From assembly GCA_001563885.1 (NCBI GenBank), contig LKMM01000122.1, positions 1-7,453 on the forward strand: a stretch of DNA of 7,453 nucleotides, given 5' to 3'. The DNA comes from Natrialbaceae archaeon B1-Br10_E2g27. Lineage in GTDB: Archaea; Halobacteriota; Halobacteria; Halobacteriales; Natrialbaceae. The translations under genes were made by a program, and so were the position numbers. Under the pieces are notes generated by a model. That model was given only the letters and a program-made list of their open reading frames with translations. It did not search any database and was not told the DNA's origin. Shown here piece by piece: positions 1 through 6,332 of this stretch (position 1 is the first letter of the stretch; every line of letters begins with the position of its first letter).

Positions 1-1379
1 GTCTCTGCTTCGACCTCCTCGAGATCCTCGAGATGGTCGGCCATCGAAACGATCGCTCTGCCGGCTGGTCTTCCTTCCTCTCCAGCGATGGCGAGTAAGG
101 CTGCCATACTGTGTGCACGCTGGCTAGGGATATCTCGGAGCGCACCGTAGGGCCCAAAAAAGGCCTCCTCGACGCTCGTATGAAGTCGCCGTTGGACACC
201 TGCTGCGTGTTCGAACATCGCACCCGTCTCGTCTGGGACGCGGTCGGCAGCGAGTTCGATCGCCGACTCGACCGATTCGCCTTCTGCGACCTGTCTTCCG
301 ACGATATATAAGGCGTCGGTCAGGTTTTCCTCGACGGCCCGAACGTGGCGTCGGAACTCGAGGACTGGGCTGTAGACGGCCAGTAATGCAACACCGACTC
401 CGACGCCGAGTGCCGAGATTACGGAGAGATACGCCGGTCCGAACAGTTCGACACAGGCGTACGTGATTCCACCCGCGAGCAGCCCCCACCCCGCCCGTAT
501 CCAGAGTCGATCCGGCAACTCCGGATGATCTCGGTCGATTTTCGGCGGCGGAAACGCAACGGGACGGCGCACGAGCAGCCACAGCGAGGCAGCGACTAAT
601 CCGGCTGGTAAGACGATGTTGTACAGCAGGACGAACATCCAGATATTGAGCCCGATGCCAGCCATCGGAGCGACCGGGACGATGGCGATCAGGGCCATCG
701 GTAGCAAGATTCCGAACGCAAAGAGCATCGTTGTCGGTGCCCTGATCGCTGCGGTAAACTCGGCCATCTGACTTCGAGTGCCATCGAGGATCGCGATCAG
801 TGCACGATCGAGTGTGCGTGCACGCTCGGCTTCGGGTGCATCCTGTGCCGTCGCCAAAAGCGTCGATGACCGACGAAGCGCTGGAAAATGCGCTGCCCAC
901 TCCTCAGCAAACGAGAGTAACCCGGCATAGGGCGTCCCCTTCGATCGAGTGAAATGACCACCCAGACTCCGTGAGAGCGCTCCGTCACCGGTCTCGGCAG
1001 CGAACGCGACTGCGTTCTCGAGAGACGGTTGGATCTGCATACGCAAGACGGCTCGACCGATCAAATTTGGCGTTTCGCCAAGCGCCTCCGTTCGACGAAA
1101 TGCGGCCTGCAGATGTGGCCAGGAGTGGACCGCATGCATCAATCCGAGCGAGAACGTCACGATCAAAACGGCAACGAACAGAACCGGAACGCCGATCAAC
1201 ACCAACGGCAACGGCACCAGTGCGCCGACGACTCCAGCACCGTATCCAGCTCTCACGATCGTCTCTGCGTCGTATGCCGGGTCGACAAAGCTGATCGAGT
1301 CGACGAGTTCTTCGCTTGCGTCTACCTCGTATGGATAGGCCCCGGCGAGTCCACGGATGACCGTCGTCAGTACTGTCAC
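1..1379 (-). CDS. tadC: TadC/PilC-type membrane platform protein of type II/IV secretion (T2SSF family), 3' end missing
   Basis: My own translation from a GTG at 1379 stays open for 459 codons to the left edge, so the C-terminus is missing. The protein is polytopic. Hydrophobic stretches lie near residues 44-83 (probably two passes), 215-238, 243-270 and about 297-337. Two soluble helical blocks, about 85-210 and 340-459, look like the paired T2SSF domains; the second contains GRQVAEGESVESAIELAADR, with the typical short helices around a G-E-S turn. In the family, this protein sits in the membrane, binds the secretion ATPase and guides pilin or pseudopilin assembly. The gene follows tadA directly. 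Its reading frame is the same as that of tadA and is separated from it by the tadA TGA, so the GTG is the first possible start; it is preceded by an excellent ribosome binding site. Family assignment is firm; whether it serves pili or secretion is unknown. Confidence 0.88.
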   Translation of the reverse strand, partial: MTVLTTVIRGLAGAYPYEVDASEELVDSISFVDPAYDAETIVRAGYGAGVVGALVPLPLVLIGVPVLFVAVLIVTFSLGLMHAVHSWPHLQAAFRRTEALGETPNLIGRAVLRMQIQPSLENAVAFAAETGDGALSRSLGGHFTRSKGTPYAGLLSFAEEWAAHFPALRRSSTLLATAQDAPEAERARTLDRALIAILDGTRSQMAEFTAAIRAPTTMLFAFGILLPMALIAIVPVAPMAGIGLNIWMFVLLYNIVLPAGLVAASLWLLVRRPVAFPPPKIDRDHPELPDRLWIRAGWGLLAGGITYACVELFGPAYLSVISALGVGVGVALLAVYSPVLEFRRHVRAVEENLTDALYIVGRQVAEGESVESAIELAADRVPDETGAMFEHAAGVQRRLHTSVEEAFFGPYGALRDIPSQRAHSMAALLAIAGEEGRPAGRAIVSMADHLEDLEEVEAE

Positions 1380-1384
1380 GAGCC

Positions 1385-1393
1385 GATCACCTC
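1385..1393 (-). promoter_or_regulatory. Shine-Dalgarno site for the tadC GTG start
   Basis: On the minus strand the bases read GAGGTGATC, a nine-base match to the complement of the archaeal 16S rRNA 3' tail (GATCACCTC). It overlaps the tadA TGA stop and ends five bases before the GTG at 1379. This supports the GTG start and translation of tadC from the tadA message. It contrasts with the apparently leaderless starts of the other transcription units here. Confidence 0.8.
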
Positions 1394-3308
1394 ACTCTCG
1401 ATTTGCATACGCAGCAGCGACTTCCGCCGGTGCAGTTCGACCATCCTCGGCGAGTAGTTCCAGTTGGTCCGTCCGTTCAGCGATCGCTCGCCTGACGTCA
1501 GCATACTCCTCGGTCGGCCCGGCCATCGCGTGAACGTACCTGCTTTCACCTCTATCGATTCGTCCGGTCGGCGCAGCTTCTGTCCCCTCGAGTTCGTACA
1601 GCGGTTCAAACCAGATATCATCGCCGTTGCCGAGCACTTCCTCGACGCGGGAGACACGCCGAGTCCGCCCATCGCTCGTCTGATAGGCCTGAACTGTCAC
1701 CACCAGATCCGTCGCCCCGAACGACGACGGTTCGACGCCAAGGTCGGAGACGACCCGTTCGTAGACCTCCTCGGCACCGTCACCGTGAATCGTTCCGAGA
1801 ACGGCGTTTGCGTTCGCCCCAACCCGCATCGCCTCGTAGAGAACGCGGGCTTCTTCACCGCGTATCTCACCGACGACGAGCGCTCCATCACCAAGTCGAA
1901 GAGCCGTCCGTAACGCATCGACCGGGGCAATCTCAGGTCCCTCACCCGTCCCCGTCCGTAGCGCCTGTACGTCACGCCCGACCGAGTGAAGCGGATCGAC
2001 CGGCAACTCGGGTGTATCCTCGATAATGACCGTCCGAGTTTCCGTCGGAAGTTCATACAACAAGGTGCCAAGTAGCGTCGTCTTTCCGGCCCCACGAGTC
2101 CCCGCGATCAACGTCGCCGCATTTCGTTCGATCGCCATCGACAGAAAACCCGCAACTGCCGGTGACATCGTCCCGTTTGCGACCAATCGTGGGAGCGTAA
2201 ACCGATCACTCGACTGCTCGCGAAACGCAAACGCCGTCCCGCTGGCGACTGGATCCGTCACGCCCGCGATACGAAGTCCACGCCCGTTTGCCAGTCGGGC
2301 CGTCGCATCGACCGTCGGCTTCGCTCGAGAAAACGCCCGACCGCTCGTCCGCCGGACCCGGGAGGCGAGTGCCTTCGCCCCAGTCTCGGTCACGTGAACG
2401 TTCGTCTCCATCGTCCGCCCATCGACATCGACCCGCAGCGGATTCGCCGTCACTGGCGAGGTTACGTAGACGTCTGTCACCGCCGGATCCGCGAACAGAT
2501 CCTCGAGAACGCCGTAGCCGTCGGTGTGTTTTTCTAACACTGCTGTGAGCAAGGGATCGACAGGCCCCTCAGAGACGCGTTCGATCGCTCGTGAGGCGGC
2601 CCGATCACCCTCGACCCACCCTTCTGCAATCGCCTCGTATCCGTCGATCACCGCCCCGCGTTCAGCCACCGAAAGCGCGAGGTCGACGATGTCGAGATCG
2701 TACAGCGGTAACCGATCTGCACGCTCATACACCCGTGCCGTACTCCCTGTCTCGAGTTCCCTGACGTCGACCAACCGTGCCGTCTCATCGATCGACCGAT
2801 CGACGTAGTAGTTCGCGATGTCTATGCCAACTCTCGGTGAGAAGACGTCCGCATACCGATCGTATCCCTCGACTGCCTCGAGCAACCCCGACTCGAGGGC
2901 GATATCGGCTACGTCGTCGAGCCGCCGGTCGAATCCAGCCGTCGCTTCTAGCGGATCCCTGGCGACCGCTCGTTTGAGTTGCTCGTTCCGAGCGCCGAGA
3001 AGTTCGATAAATCGTCCGGCTGCACCGAGAAAGGCCGTCTGAGATCGGCCGTACCGGTAGGTCAGCCCGTTCGACCGAACGACGATCGATTCGACCTCGT
3101 GATCGGCCAAATATTCGACGACCGATTGCCGACAGTCCGCCGACGCCGCCAGATCACCAGCACAGTTCGAAGCGTCGACGGCGAGCGTGTTCTCCTCGAG
3201 ATCGAGTTGGCACTGACAGCCATGCTGGCACCCCGTCTCGAACAACTCACCAGGCACAACCTCCGCAAGCATCCGCCGGACCGTTTTTCCGGCCCCGTCA
3301 GTAGACAT
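1392..3308 (-). CDS. tadA: TadA/PilB/GspE-type secretion ATPase with N-terminal cysteine cluster
   Basis: A 638-residue type II/IV secretion ATPase, the cytoplasmic motor that powers pilus or pseudopilus assembly through the platform protein. The C-terminal motor domain has Walker A GTRGAGKTT at 403-411, the Asp box EDTPEL at 430-435, Walker B ending in VVGEIRG at 478-484, and the His box GTIHGD at 505-510. The region about 255-400 is the PAS-like N2 domain that precedes the motor in this family. The first 60 residues hold five cysteines (27, 31, 33, 49, 59), and I see none in the remaining 578 residues, which suggests a metal or Fe-S site or a disulfide module. The start at 3308 lies about 27 bases after a TTTAAA box, so the transcript is probably leaderless. 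tadC follows 12 bases after the stop. Family certain; choice between pilus and secretion role unresolved. Confidence 0.94.
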   Translation of the reverse strand: MSTDGAGKTVRRMLAEVVPGELFETGCQHGCQCQLDLEENTLAVDASNCAGDLAASADCRQSVVEYLADHEVESIVVRSNGLTYRYGRSQTAFLGAAGRFIELLGARNEQLKRAVARDPLEATAGFDRRLDDVADIALESGLLEAVEGYDRYADVFSPRVGIDIANYYVDRSIDETARLVDVRELETGSTARVYERADRLPLYDLDIVDLALSVAERGAVIDGYEAIAEGWVEGDRAASRAIERVSEGPVDPLLTAVLEKHTDGYGVLEDLFADPAVTDVYVTSPVTANPLRVDVDGRTMETNVHVTETGAKALASRVRRTSGRAFSRAKPTVDATARLANGRGLRIAGVTDPVASGTAFAFREQSSDRFTLPRLVANGTMSPAVAGFLSMAIERNAATLIAGTRGAGKTTLLGTLLYELPTETRTVIIEDTPELPVDPLHSVGRDVQALRTGTGEGPEIAPVDALRTALRLGDGALVVGEIRGEEARVLYEAMRVGANANAVLGTIHGDGAEEVYERVVSDLGVEPSSFGATDLVVTVQAYQTSDGRTRRVSRVEEVLGNGDDIWFEPLYELEGTEAAPTGRIDRGESRYVHAMAGPTEEYADVRRAIAERTDQLELLAEDGRTAPAEVAAAYANRE

Positions 3309-3316
3309 ACTCCCGA

Positions 3317-3323
3317 TGGCCGC
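3317..3323 (-). promoter_or_regulatory. GCGGCCA element before tadA
   Basis: Minus-strand GCGGCCA (within CCGCGGCCA) lies midway between the TATA box and the ATG. The same seven bases sit at exactly the same distance from the start codon before the herA-like gene and before the plus-strand membrane-protein gene at 5747. It may be a binding site for a common regulator or an initiator-region signal; no function is known to me. Confidence 0.45.
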
Positions 3324-3331
3324 GGCTTCTG

Positions 3332-3338
3332 ATTTAAA
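3332..3338 (-). promoter_or_regulatory. TATA box of the tadA-tadC unit
   Basis: Minus-strand TTTAAAT centred about 27 bases upstream of the tadA ATG. In haloarchaea this spacing places the transcription start at or within a few bases of the ATG, giving a leaderless message. The position suggests tadA-tadC can be transcribed separately from the three genes upstream. Confidence 0.65.
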
Positions 3339-3378
3339 CCCACGGCTACCTACTCATACCATCGGACGGAACTGTCTG

Positions 3379-3400
3379 ATCGCCACCCCGTGGCGGCGAT
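3379..3400 (-). other. Short hairpin just after the DUF7311-type gene
   Basis: Directly after the TGA at 3401-3403 the minus strand can fold two alternative ways: ATCGCC pairing with GGCGAT (3395-3400 with 3379-3384), or the inner CGCCAC pairing with GTGGCG around a three-base loop. There is no T-run behind it, so it is a poor match to an archaeal terminator. It could instead protect the 3' end of the message. Confidence 0.25.
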
Positions 3401-3913
3401 TCACGACGTACGTCCGGCAGTATCACGCCCCGGTGGGTACAGTTCCTCTTCCGGTGGATCCGCAACGACGACCGGATCGCCCTCCGCATCAGGCAACAAC
3501 ACCAACGTCACCGTCTGTCGACCGCTCCCACGTATTTCGGTCGATCGGTTCTCGGTTGCATCCCGATAGACGATTCGCTCGTCGACGATCGCTCGATGTG
3601 TGGTTCCGTCGTCGAGAACGTACCGGACGAAACTCACGTCCGTTCCATTGACCGGCTCGACCTCGAACTGCGAGACACCCTCAGTGGTAAGCGAATCGGC
3701 CGGCATCTCGAGTTCGACGACCCGCTGTGGGTTGGGATGATCTTCGGGCGAGAGTTCTTCGTTTTCTCTGAGATCGATTCCTGCATCCTCGAGTGCCGTG
3801 ATACCCGCTCGAAGCTCGCGTTCCGTATTATCGCTTGCCGTCTGATCGAGGGCAAGCCCTGTGACACTCAACAGCGCAACGGTCAACAACGCAGCCAGGA
3901 CGTACCGTATCAT
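3401..3913 (-). CDS. Small membrane-anchored haloarchaeal protein (DUF7311-like) of the tad locus
   Basis: A 170-residue protein whose first 22 residues form one hydrophobic segment (about 4-22: YVLAALLTVALLSVTGLAL). It is either an uncleaved anchor or a signal peptide, with the remaining acidic domain most likely outside the cell. The body has several predicted beta-strands (about 63-70, 82-115 and 132-151) and ends in a proline-rich acidic tail (PPEEELYPP). There are no cysteines and no catalytic motif that I recognise. From memory it resembles the haloarchaeal family catalogued as DUF7311, usually found in this gene order; I could not check this. Its ATG overlaps the stop of the upstream coiled-coil gene by four bases (ATGA), so the two are translationally coupled and probably act together. 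A minor pilin-like or assembly role is possible, but no prepilin cleavage motif is obvious. Confidence 0.75.
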   Translation of the reverse strand: MIRYVLAALLTVALLSVTGLALDQTASDNTERELRAGITALEDAGIDLRENEELSPEDHPNPQRVVELEMPADSLTTEGVSQFEVEPVNGTDVSFVRYVLDDGTTHRAIVDERIVYRDATENRSTEIRGSGRQTVTLVLLPDAEGDPVVVADPPEEELYPPGRDTAGRTS

Positions 3914-4569
3914 GACAGCCGCGCCCGAAGCGCCCCGAACAGGCCACTCGCCTCGTCGGCCTCGTCTGCGTGGCCATCACCAACCGCCGAGTCGACAGCC
4001 GCCTGATTCGCACTCGAGGCCGGTCGATCGACGCCATCGTCGACCACACCCTCACCCTCGAGTAGCCCTTCGGCCGACCGTTCGGGGACGACCTCGGAGT
4101 CAAACTCGAACGCGATGGATTCGTGATCGAGGTTCAGTTCGCCAGAGCCAGCGTCTTCGCTCTCAACGTCTCCGCCCCTGGTACCTGATCCCATGGGTTT
4201 TGCCTCCTCGGGCTCGTCTATCTCGGTCGGTTCTGGCTCCTCGAGTAATCCACCCTGGAGGTCGTCGAGGCAGACCTCGAGTTTGTCCACGCGGCGCTCG
4301 AGTCGATCGACCGTCGCAATCGCCGAGGCGGCCTGCCGTTCGACATCGTCGTTGATCGACTCGAGGCTGCCGACGTAGCCCTCTACTGACTGTACTGCTG
4401 CCTCGAGATCGGCCAGTCGTCGCTCGTGTTCTTCTACCCGTGTCTCGAGGGTGTCGACAGCGTCGACCACTGTCGCCAGTTCCGACAGCTCCTCGAGTTG
4501 GATGTCGCCGTCGACGACGACACGTTCGACAGCAGCCAACCGTTCCTCGAGGCGATCGATATCGGTCAT
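3910..4569 (-). CDS. Acidic coiled-coil protein (DUF7310-like) of the tad locus
   Basis: A 219-residue cytoplasmic-looking protein without signal peptide or membrane segment. Residues 1-107 are heptad-rich (for example MTDIDRLEERLAAVERVVVD at the start, LETRVEEHERRLADLEAAV at 41-59, and VDRLERRVDKLEVCLDDL at 87-104) and should form a long coiled coil. Residues 108-207 are a low-complexity linker rich in Glu, Asp, Gly and Ser, probably disordered. The last dozen residues (SGLFGALRARLS) form a conserved-looking short amphipathic, basic helix that could dock on a partner or the membrane. From memory it matches the haloarchaeal family DUF7310. Start: the ATG at 4569 follows a TTTAAAT box by about 26 bases. 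Its end overlaps the next gene by ATGA. It may be a scaffold between the ATPases and the membrane complex; this is inference. Confidence 0.78.
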   Translation of the reverse strand: MTDIDRLEERLAAVERVVVDGDIQLEELSELATVVDAVDTLETRVEEHERRLADLEAAVQSVEGYVGSLESINDDVERQAASAIATVDRLERRVDKLEVCLDDLQGGLLEEPEPTEIDEPEEAKPMGSGTRGGDVESEDAGSGELNLDHESIAFEFDSEVVPERSAEGLLEGEGVVDDGVDRPASSANQAAVDSAVGDGHADEADEASGLFGALRARLS

Positions 4570-4591
4570 GCCGGGGTTCCTGCGTGATCGT

Positions 4592-4599
4592 ATTTAAAA
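4592..4599 (-). promoter_or_regulatory. TATA box of the coiled-coil/DUF7311-type gene pair
   Basis: Minus-strand TTTTAAAT lies in the 38-base gap after the herA-like stop, centred about 26 bases before the ATG at 4569. This fits a leaderless start. It implies an internal promoter even though the gene follows closely behind the herA-like gene. It lacks the GCGGCCA element found in the three other GC-rich promoters. Confidence 0.6.
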
Positions 4600-4607
4600 T
4601 CGGGCCG

Positions 4608-5672
4608 TCACCGACCGTTGGAGTTCTCGAAGCCAGCAATCTCGCGAGCGCTCGGACTGCCGCCACCGTGGGGTGTCTCTCGAGTCCGCATCTGTGCGGC
4701 GTGGATCGTCTCCGTCGCATCGTCGATCACCACCACCTCACCCGGCTCCGTCGGCAGCCGCTCGTCCAGCGACTCGTTCATATACGTCGGCTGGGCCGAG
4801 GACAGCGCCTCGAGGTCGGCCTCCGCAGTTAGTCGATGGGAGACCAACACGTCCGATTGGGAGATCGCCGTCTCCGAGACGGCACTCGGTCGCTGGGTGG
4901 CCAACACGAGACTCACACCGGGTGCACGCCCCCGCGTAAGTATCGTGTGGAGGGCTGGCTCGGCGACCCCGTCGAAAAACGTGTGTGCCTCGTCGATCAG
5001 CACCCAGGGCAGTCGATCGATTCGTTCGTCGATCCGCGCTCGGTACACGGCCTCCCCGATCGCTCGACAGACGGCGTTCATCGGCGCTGCGTCGAGTCCG
5101 GAGATATCGACGACGGTCACCTCGGAGCTCGCAAGCGTCGGTGCATCGAGACCGTCGGGATCGAACACCCCCCACGACTCCGCCAGCGAGAGATGGTTAC
5201 TCGCCGCCCGCCGTTCGGTCTCGGGTGCATCGTGATCCTGGATATACCGTCCCATCTCCGCGATACTCGCTGTCGCCTGGGCAGCCTCCCAGAGCAGTGC
5301 CCCAGCCCCGCTTTCGGGTGACAATCCGAGCAACGAACACCACGACCGTGGGTCCAGAACGGCCGCCGAAACAGCCGGCTCCTCGAGCACCGTCGCCTGA
5401 ATCGAGTCCTCGCCGTCAGCCAGCGTCGAAAACACACCCATCGGATCGATAATGACCGGCGCAACACCCGGCGCTCGAGCGAGTTCTTCGGCGACGACCC
5501 CAAGCGTGTAGGACTTCCCGTAGCCGCGTTTGCCCACGATCAACATCGCGTGTGGGCCATCCAGATCGACGTACAGTTTCGCGCCTTCGCTCCCATCGAG
5601 TGCACGATACCGTCCAACGTGGCCTGCCTGTACCGTCTCGGCGTCGGCACCACGCCCAATGACGAAACTCAT
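4608..5672 (-). CDS. HerA/FtsK-superfamily ATPase (short form)
   Basis: A 354-residue P-loop ATPase. Walker A is GKRGYGKS at 47-54. An IIDPMGVF strand at 74-81 is the family's 'DP.G' motif. Walker B is PWVLIDEAH at 222-230, with D227 and E228 as the metal and catalytic acids. A candidate arginine region, TRGRAPGVSL, is at 246-255, and the ATQRPS sensor at 259-263. This pattern is that of HerA/VirB4-like hexameric motors. Only about 40 residues precede Walker A and the protein is much shorter than DNA-repair HerA (around 500 residues or more), so a full HAS-barrel is not obvious, and no nurA neighbour is present. Its place beside tadA/tadC suggests a role in the surface-appendage or secretion machine rather than DNA end resection. 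The ATG at 5672 follows a TATA-like box by about 26 bases. Confidence 0.85.
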   Translation of the reverse strand: MSFVIGRGADAETVQAGHVGRYRALDGSEGAKLYVDLDGPHAMLIVGKRGYGKSYTLGVVAEELARAPGVAPVIIDPMGVFSTLADGEDSIQATVLEEPAVSAAVLDPRSWCSLLGLSPESGAGALLWEAAQATASIAEMGRYIQDHDAPETERRAASNHLSLAESWGVFDPDGLDAPTLASSEVTVVDISGLDAAPMNAVCRAIGEAVYRARIDERIDRLPWVLIDEAHTFFDGVAEPALHTILTRGRAPGVSLVLATQRPSAVSETAISQSDVLVSHRLTAEADLEALSSAQPTYMNESLDERLPTEPGEVVVIDDATETIHAAQMRTRETPHGGGSPSAREIAGFENSNGR

Positions 5673-5680
5673 GCCGTGGC

Positions 5681-5687
5681 TGGCCGC
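5681..5687 (-). promoter_or_regulatory. GCGGCCA element before the herA-like gene
   Basis: Minus-strand GCGGCCA occupies the same position relative to the start codon (15 to 9 bases upstream) as the copies before tadA and before the gene at 5747. Surrounding bases are less similar here (about 22 of 33 shared with tadA over the TATA-to-ATG span), so the seven-base core stands out. Confidence 0.42.
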
Positions 5688-5693
5688 CCCTTC

Positions 5694-5702
5694 CTATTTG
5701 AA
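5694..5702 (-). promoter_or_regulatory. TATA-like box of the herA-like gene
   Basis: Minus-strand TTCAAATAG centred about 26 bases upstream of the ATG at 5672, a spacing typical of leaderless haloarchaeal transcripts. It faces away from the plus-strand TATA box at 5717-5723. The two cores are only about 22 bases apart, so the transcription machinery of the two units may interfere with or help each other. Confidence 0.55.
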
Positions 5703-5716
5703 CCCTCGTCCGCGGA

Positions 5717-5723
5717 TTTAAAT
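5717..5723 (+). promoter_or_regulatory. TATA box of the surface membrane-protein gene
   Basis: TTTAAAT inside a perfect ten-base palindrome (GATTTAAATC, 5715-5724), centred about 27 bases before the ATG at 5747, again a leaderless layout. It is flanked on both sides by CCGCGG (5710-5715 and 5730-5735), spaced 20 bases apart, which could be regulator sites. The 33 bases from the TATA box through the ATG match the tadA promoter at 27 positions without a gap. Confidence 0.65.
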
Positions 5724-5731
5724 CAGATACC

Positions 5732-5738
5732 GCGGCCA
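5732..5738 (+). promoter_or_regulatory. GCGGCCA element before the surface membrane-protein gene
   Basis: Plus-strand GCGGCCA, within CCGCGGCCA exactly as before tadA and at the same distance from the start codon. It ties this divergent gene to the tad genes at the level of promoter sequence. Confidence 0.45.
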
Positions 5739-5746
5739 ACCGGCCT

Positions 5747-6280
5747 ATGGGTTCGAAAAACCAACCCACGAAGTCGATTCGCATCTCGAGACCGAACCCC
5801 TCGTTCCTCGAGGACGACCGAGCAATCGAGGGCTTACCGATCAGACTGGTCATCGCGCTGGTTATCGGTGTCGTCTCGCTCGGCATCATGCTCCAGATTC
5901 TGGGTGGTGTCGATACGTTCGAGGGTGAAACTGAGGTGGACGTTGAGTTTGACGAAGAGGAGGACTTTGTCCAAATTGGTGACAATGATGGAGAGTTTAC
6001 CGTTTCAGTTATTGATGAAGACGGTAACGACGTTGAGGATGCAACAATTGTAGCAACAGCAGGGGACGCACAAATGGATGAAGCGATTGTTAAGCAAACA
6101 GGGGACAGTAGTTCAGGTGGGGATGATCATCAAGCTGACTTTGATTTCGGAGATGCAGGCTTAGAATTGGCCCCGGATCAAGATACGGGGACTGTTGAGT
6201 TCGAAATCACACCCCCAACTGGATCTAACTGGGCGGACGATGAGCCGAATGAGGAGCTTCTTGTTATAGACGATTCGTGA
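5747..6280 (+). CDS. Single-pass membrane protein with acidic Ig-like outer domain, pilin-like layout, unnamed
   Basis: A 177-residue protein. Residues 1-32 are basic and polar, then one membrane helix at about 33-54 (RLVIALVIGVVSLGIMLQIL), a very acidic spacer (60-80), and a beta-rich domain from about 82. That domain starts FTVSVIDEDGNDVEDATIVA, like the Ig or carboxypeptidase-regulatory folds common on haloarchaeal surface proteins. The segment RAIEGLPIRLVIALV before the helix looks conserved and pilin-like, but I see no standard prepilin peptidase site. The short N-terminus is probably cytoplasmic and the C-terminal domain outside. The gene diverges from the herA-like gene and shares promoter sequence with tadA, so it may be a component or substrate of that machine. 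G+C falls from about 55% around the membrane helix to 43% just after it (lines 5941 and 6001), suggesting the outer domain was replaced. Function unknown. Confidence 0.78.
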   Translation: MGSKNQPTKSIRISRPNPSFLEDDRAIEGLPIRLVIALVIGVVSLGIMLQILGGVDTFEGETEVDVEFDEEEDFVQIGDNDGEFTVSVIDEDGNDVEDATIVATAGDAQMDEAIVKQTGDSSSGGDDHQADFDFGDAGLELAPDQDTGTVEFEITPPTGSNWADDEPNEELLVIDDS

Positions 6281-6302
6281 AATAGGAGACAAGCTCAGTT
6301 AA

Positions 6303-6310
6303 ACTTATAC
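6303..6310 (+). promoter_or_regulatory. Probable TATA box of the GLUG-repeat gene
   Basis: ACTTATAC is centred about 27 bases before the ATG at 6333, the same spacing as the other promoters here, and no Shine-Dalgarno sequence precedes the ATG, so a leaderless transcript is likely. The surrounding 52-base gap (6281-6332) is AT-rich, so other TATA-like matches (TTAAAT at 6314-6319) exist, but they are too close to the start. Confidence 0.45.
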
Positions 6311-6332
6311 TGATTAAATTTGATCTTTACAC

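Noticed and set aside
124..900. A 258-residue minus-strand open frame within the tadC region
   Set aside because: It is in a different frame from tadC, is rich in Arg, Ser and Cys, and lacks the acidic haloarchaeal composition. The tadC frame through the same bases gives clear membrane segments and T2SSF-like domains.
3379..3400. An intrinsic terminator between the DUF7311-type gene and tadA
   Set aside because: A short hairpin is present but there is no T-rich tract after it, so it is listed only as a weak structure.
4010..4560. Dense CTCGAG hexamers, which might look like a repeat or restriction-site cluster
   Set aside because: Within the coiled-coil gene most encode Leu-Glu pairs of the heptads, and the hexamer is common over all GC-rich parts of the window. 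It is composition and codon use, not a repeat array.
4618..5235. A 205-residue plus-strand open frame opposite the herA-like gene
   Set aside because: It is a mirror of the high-GC coding strand, has Ser- and Arg-rich low-quality composition, and overlaps a gene with intact Walker motifs.
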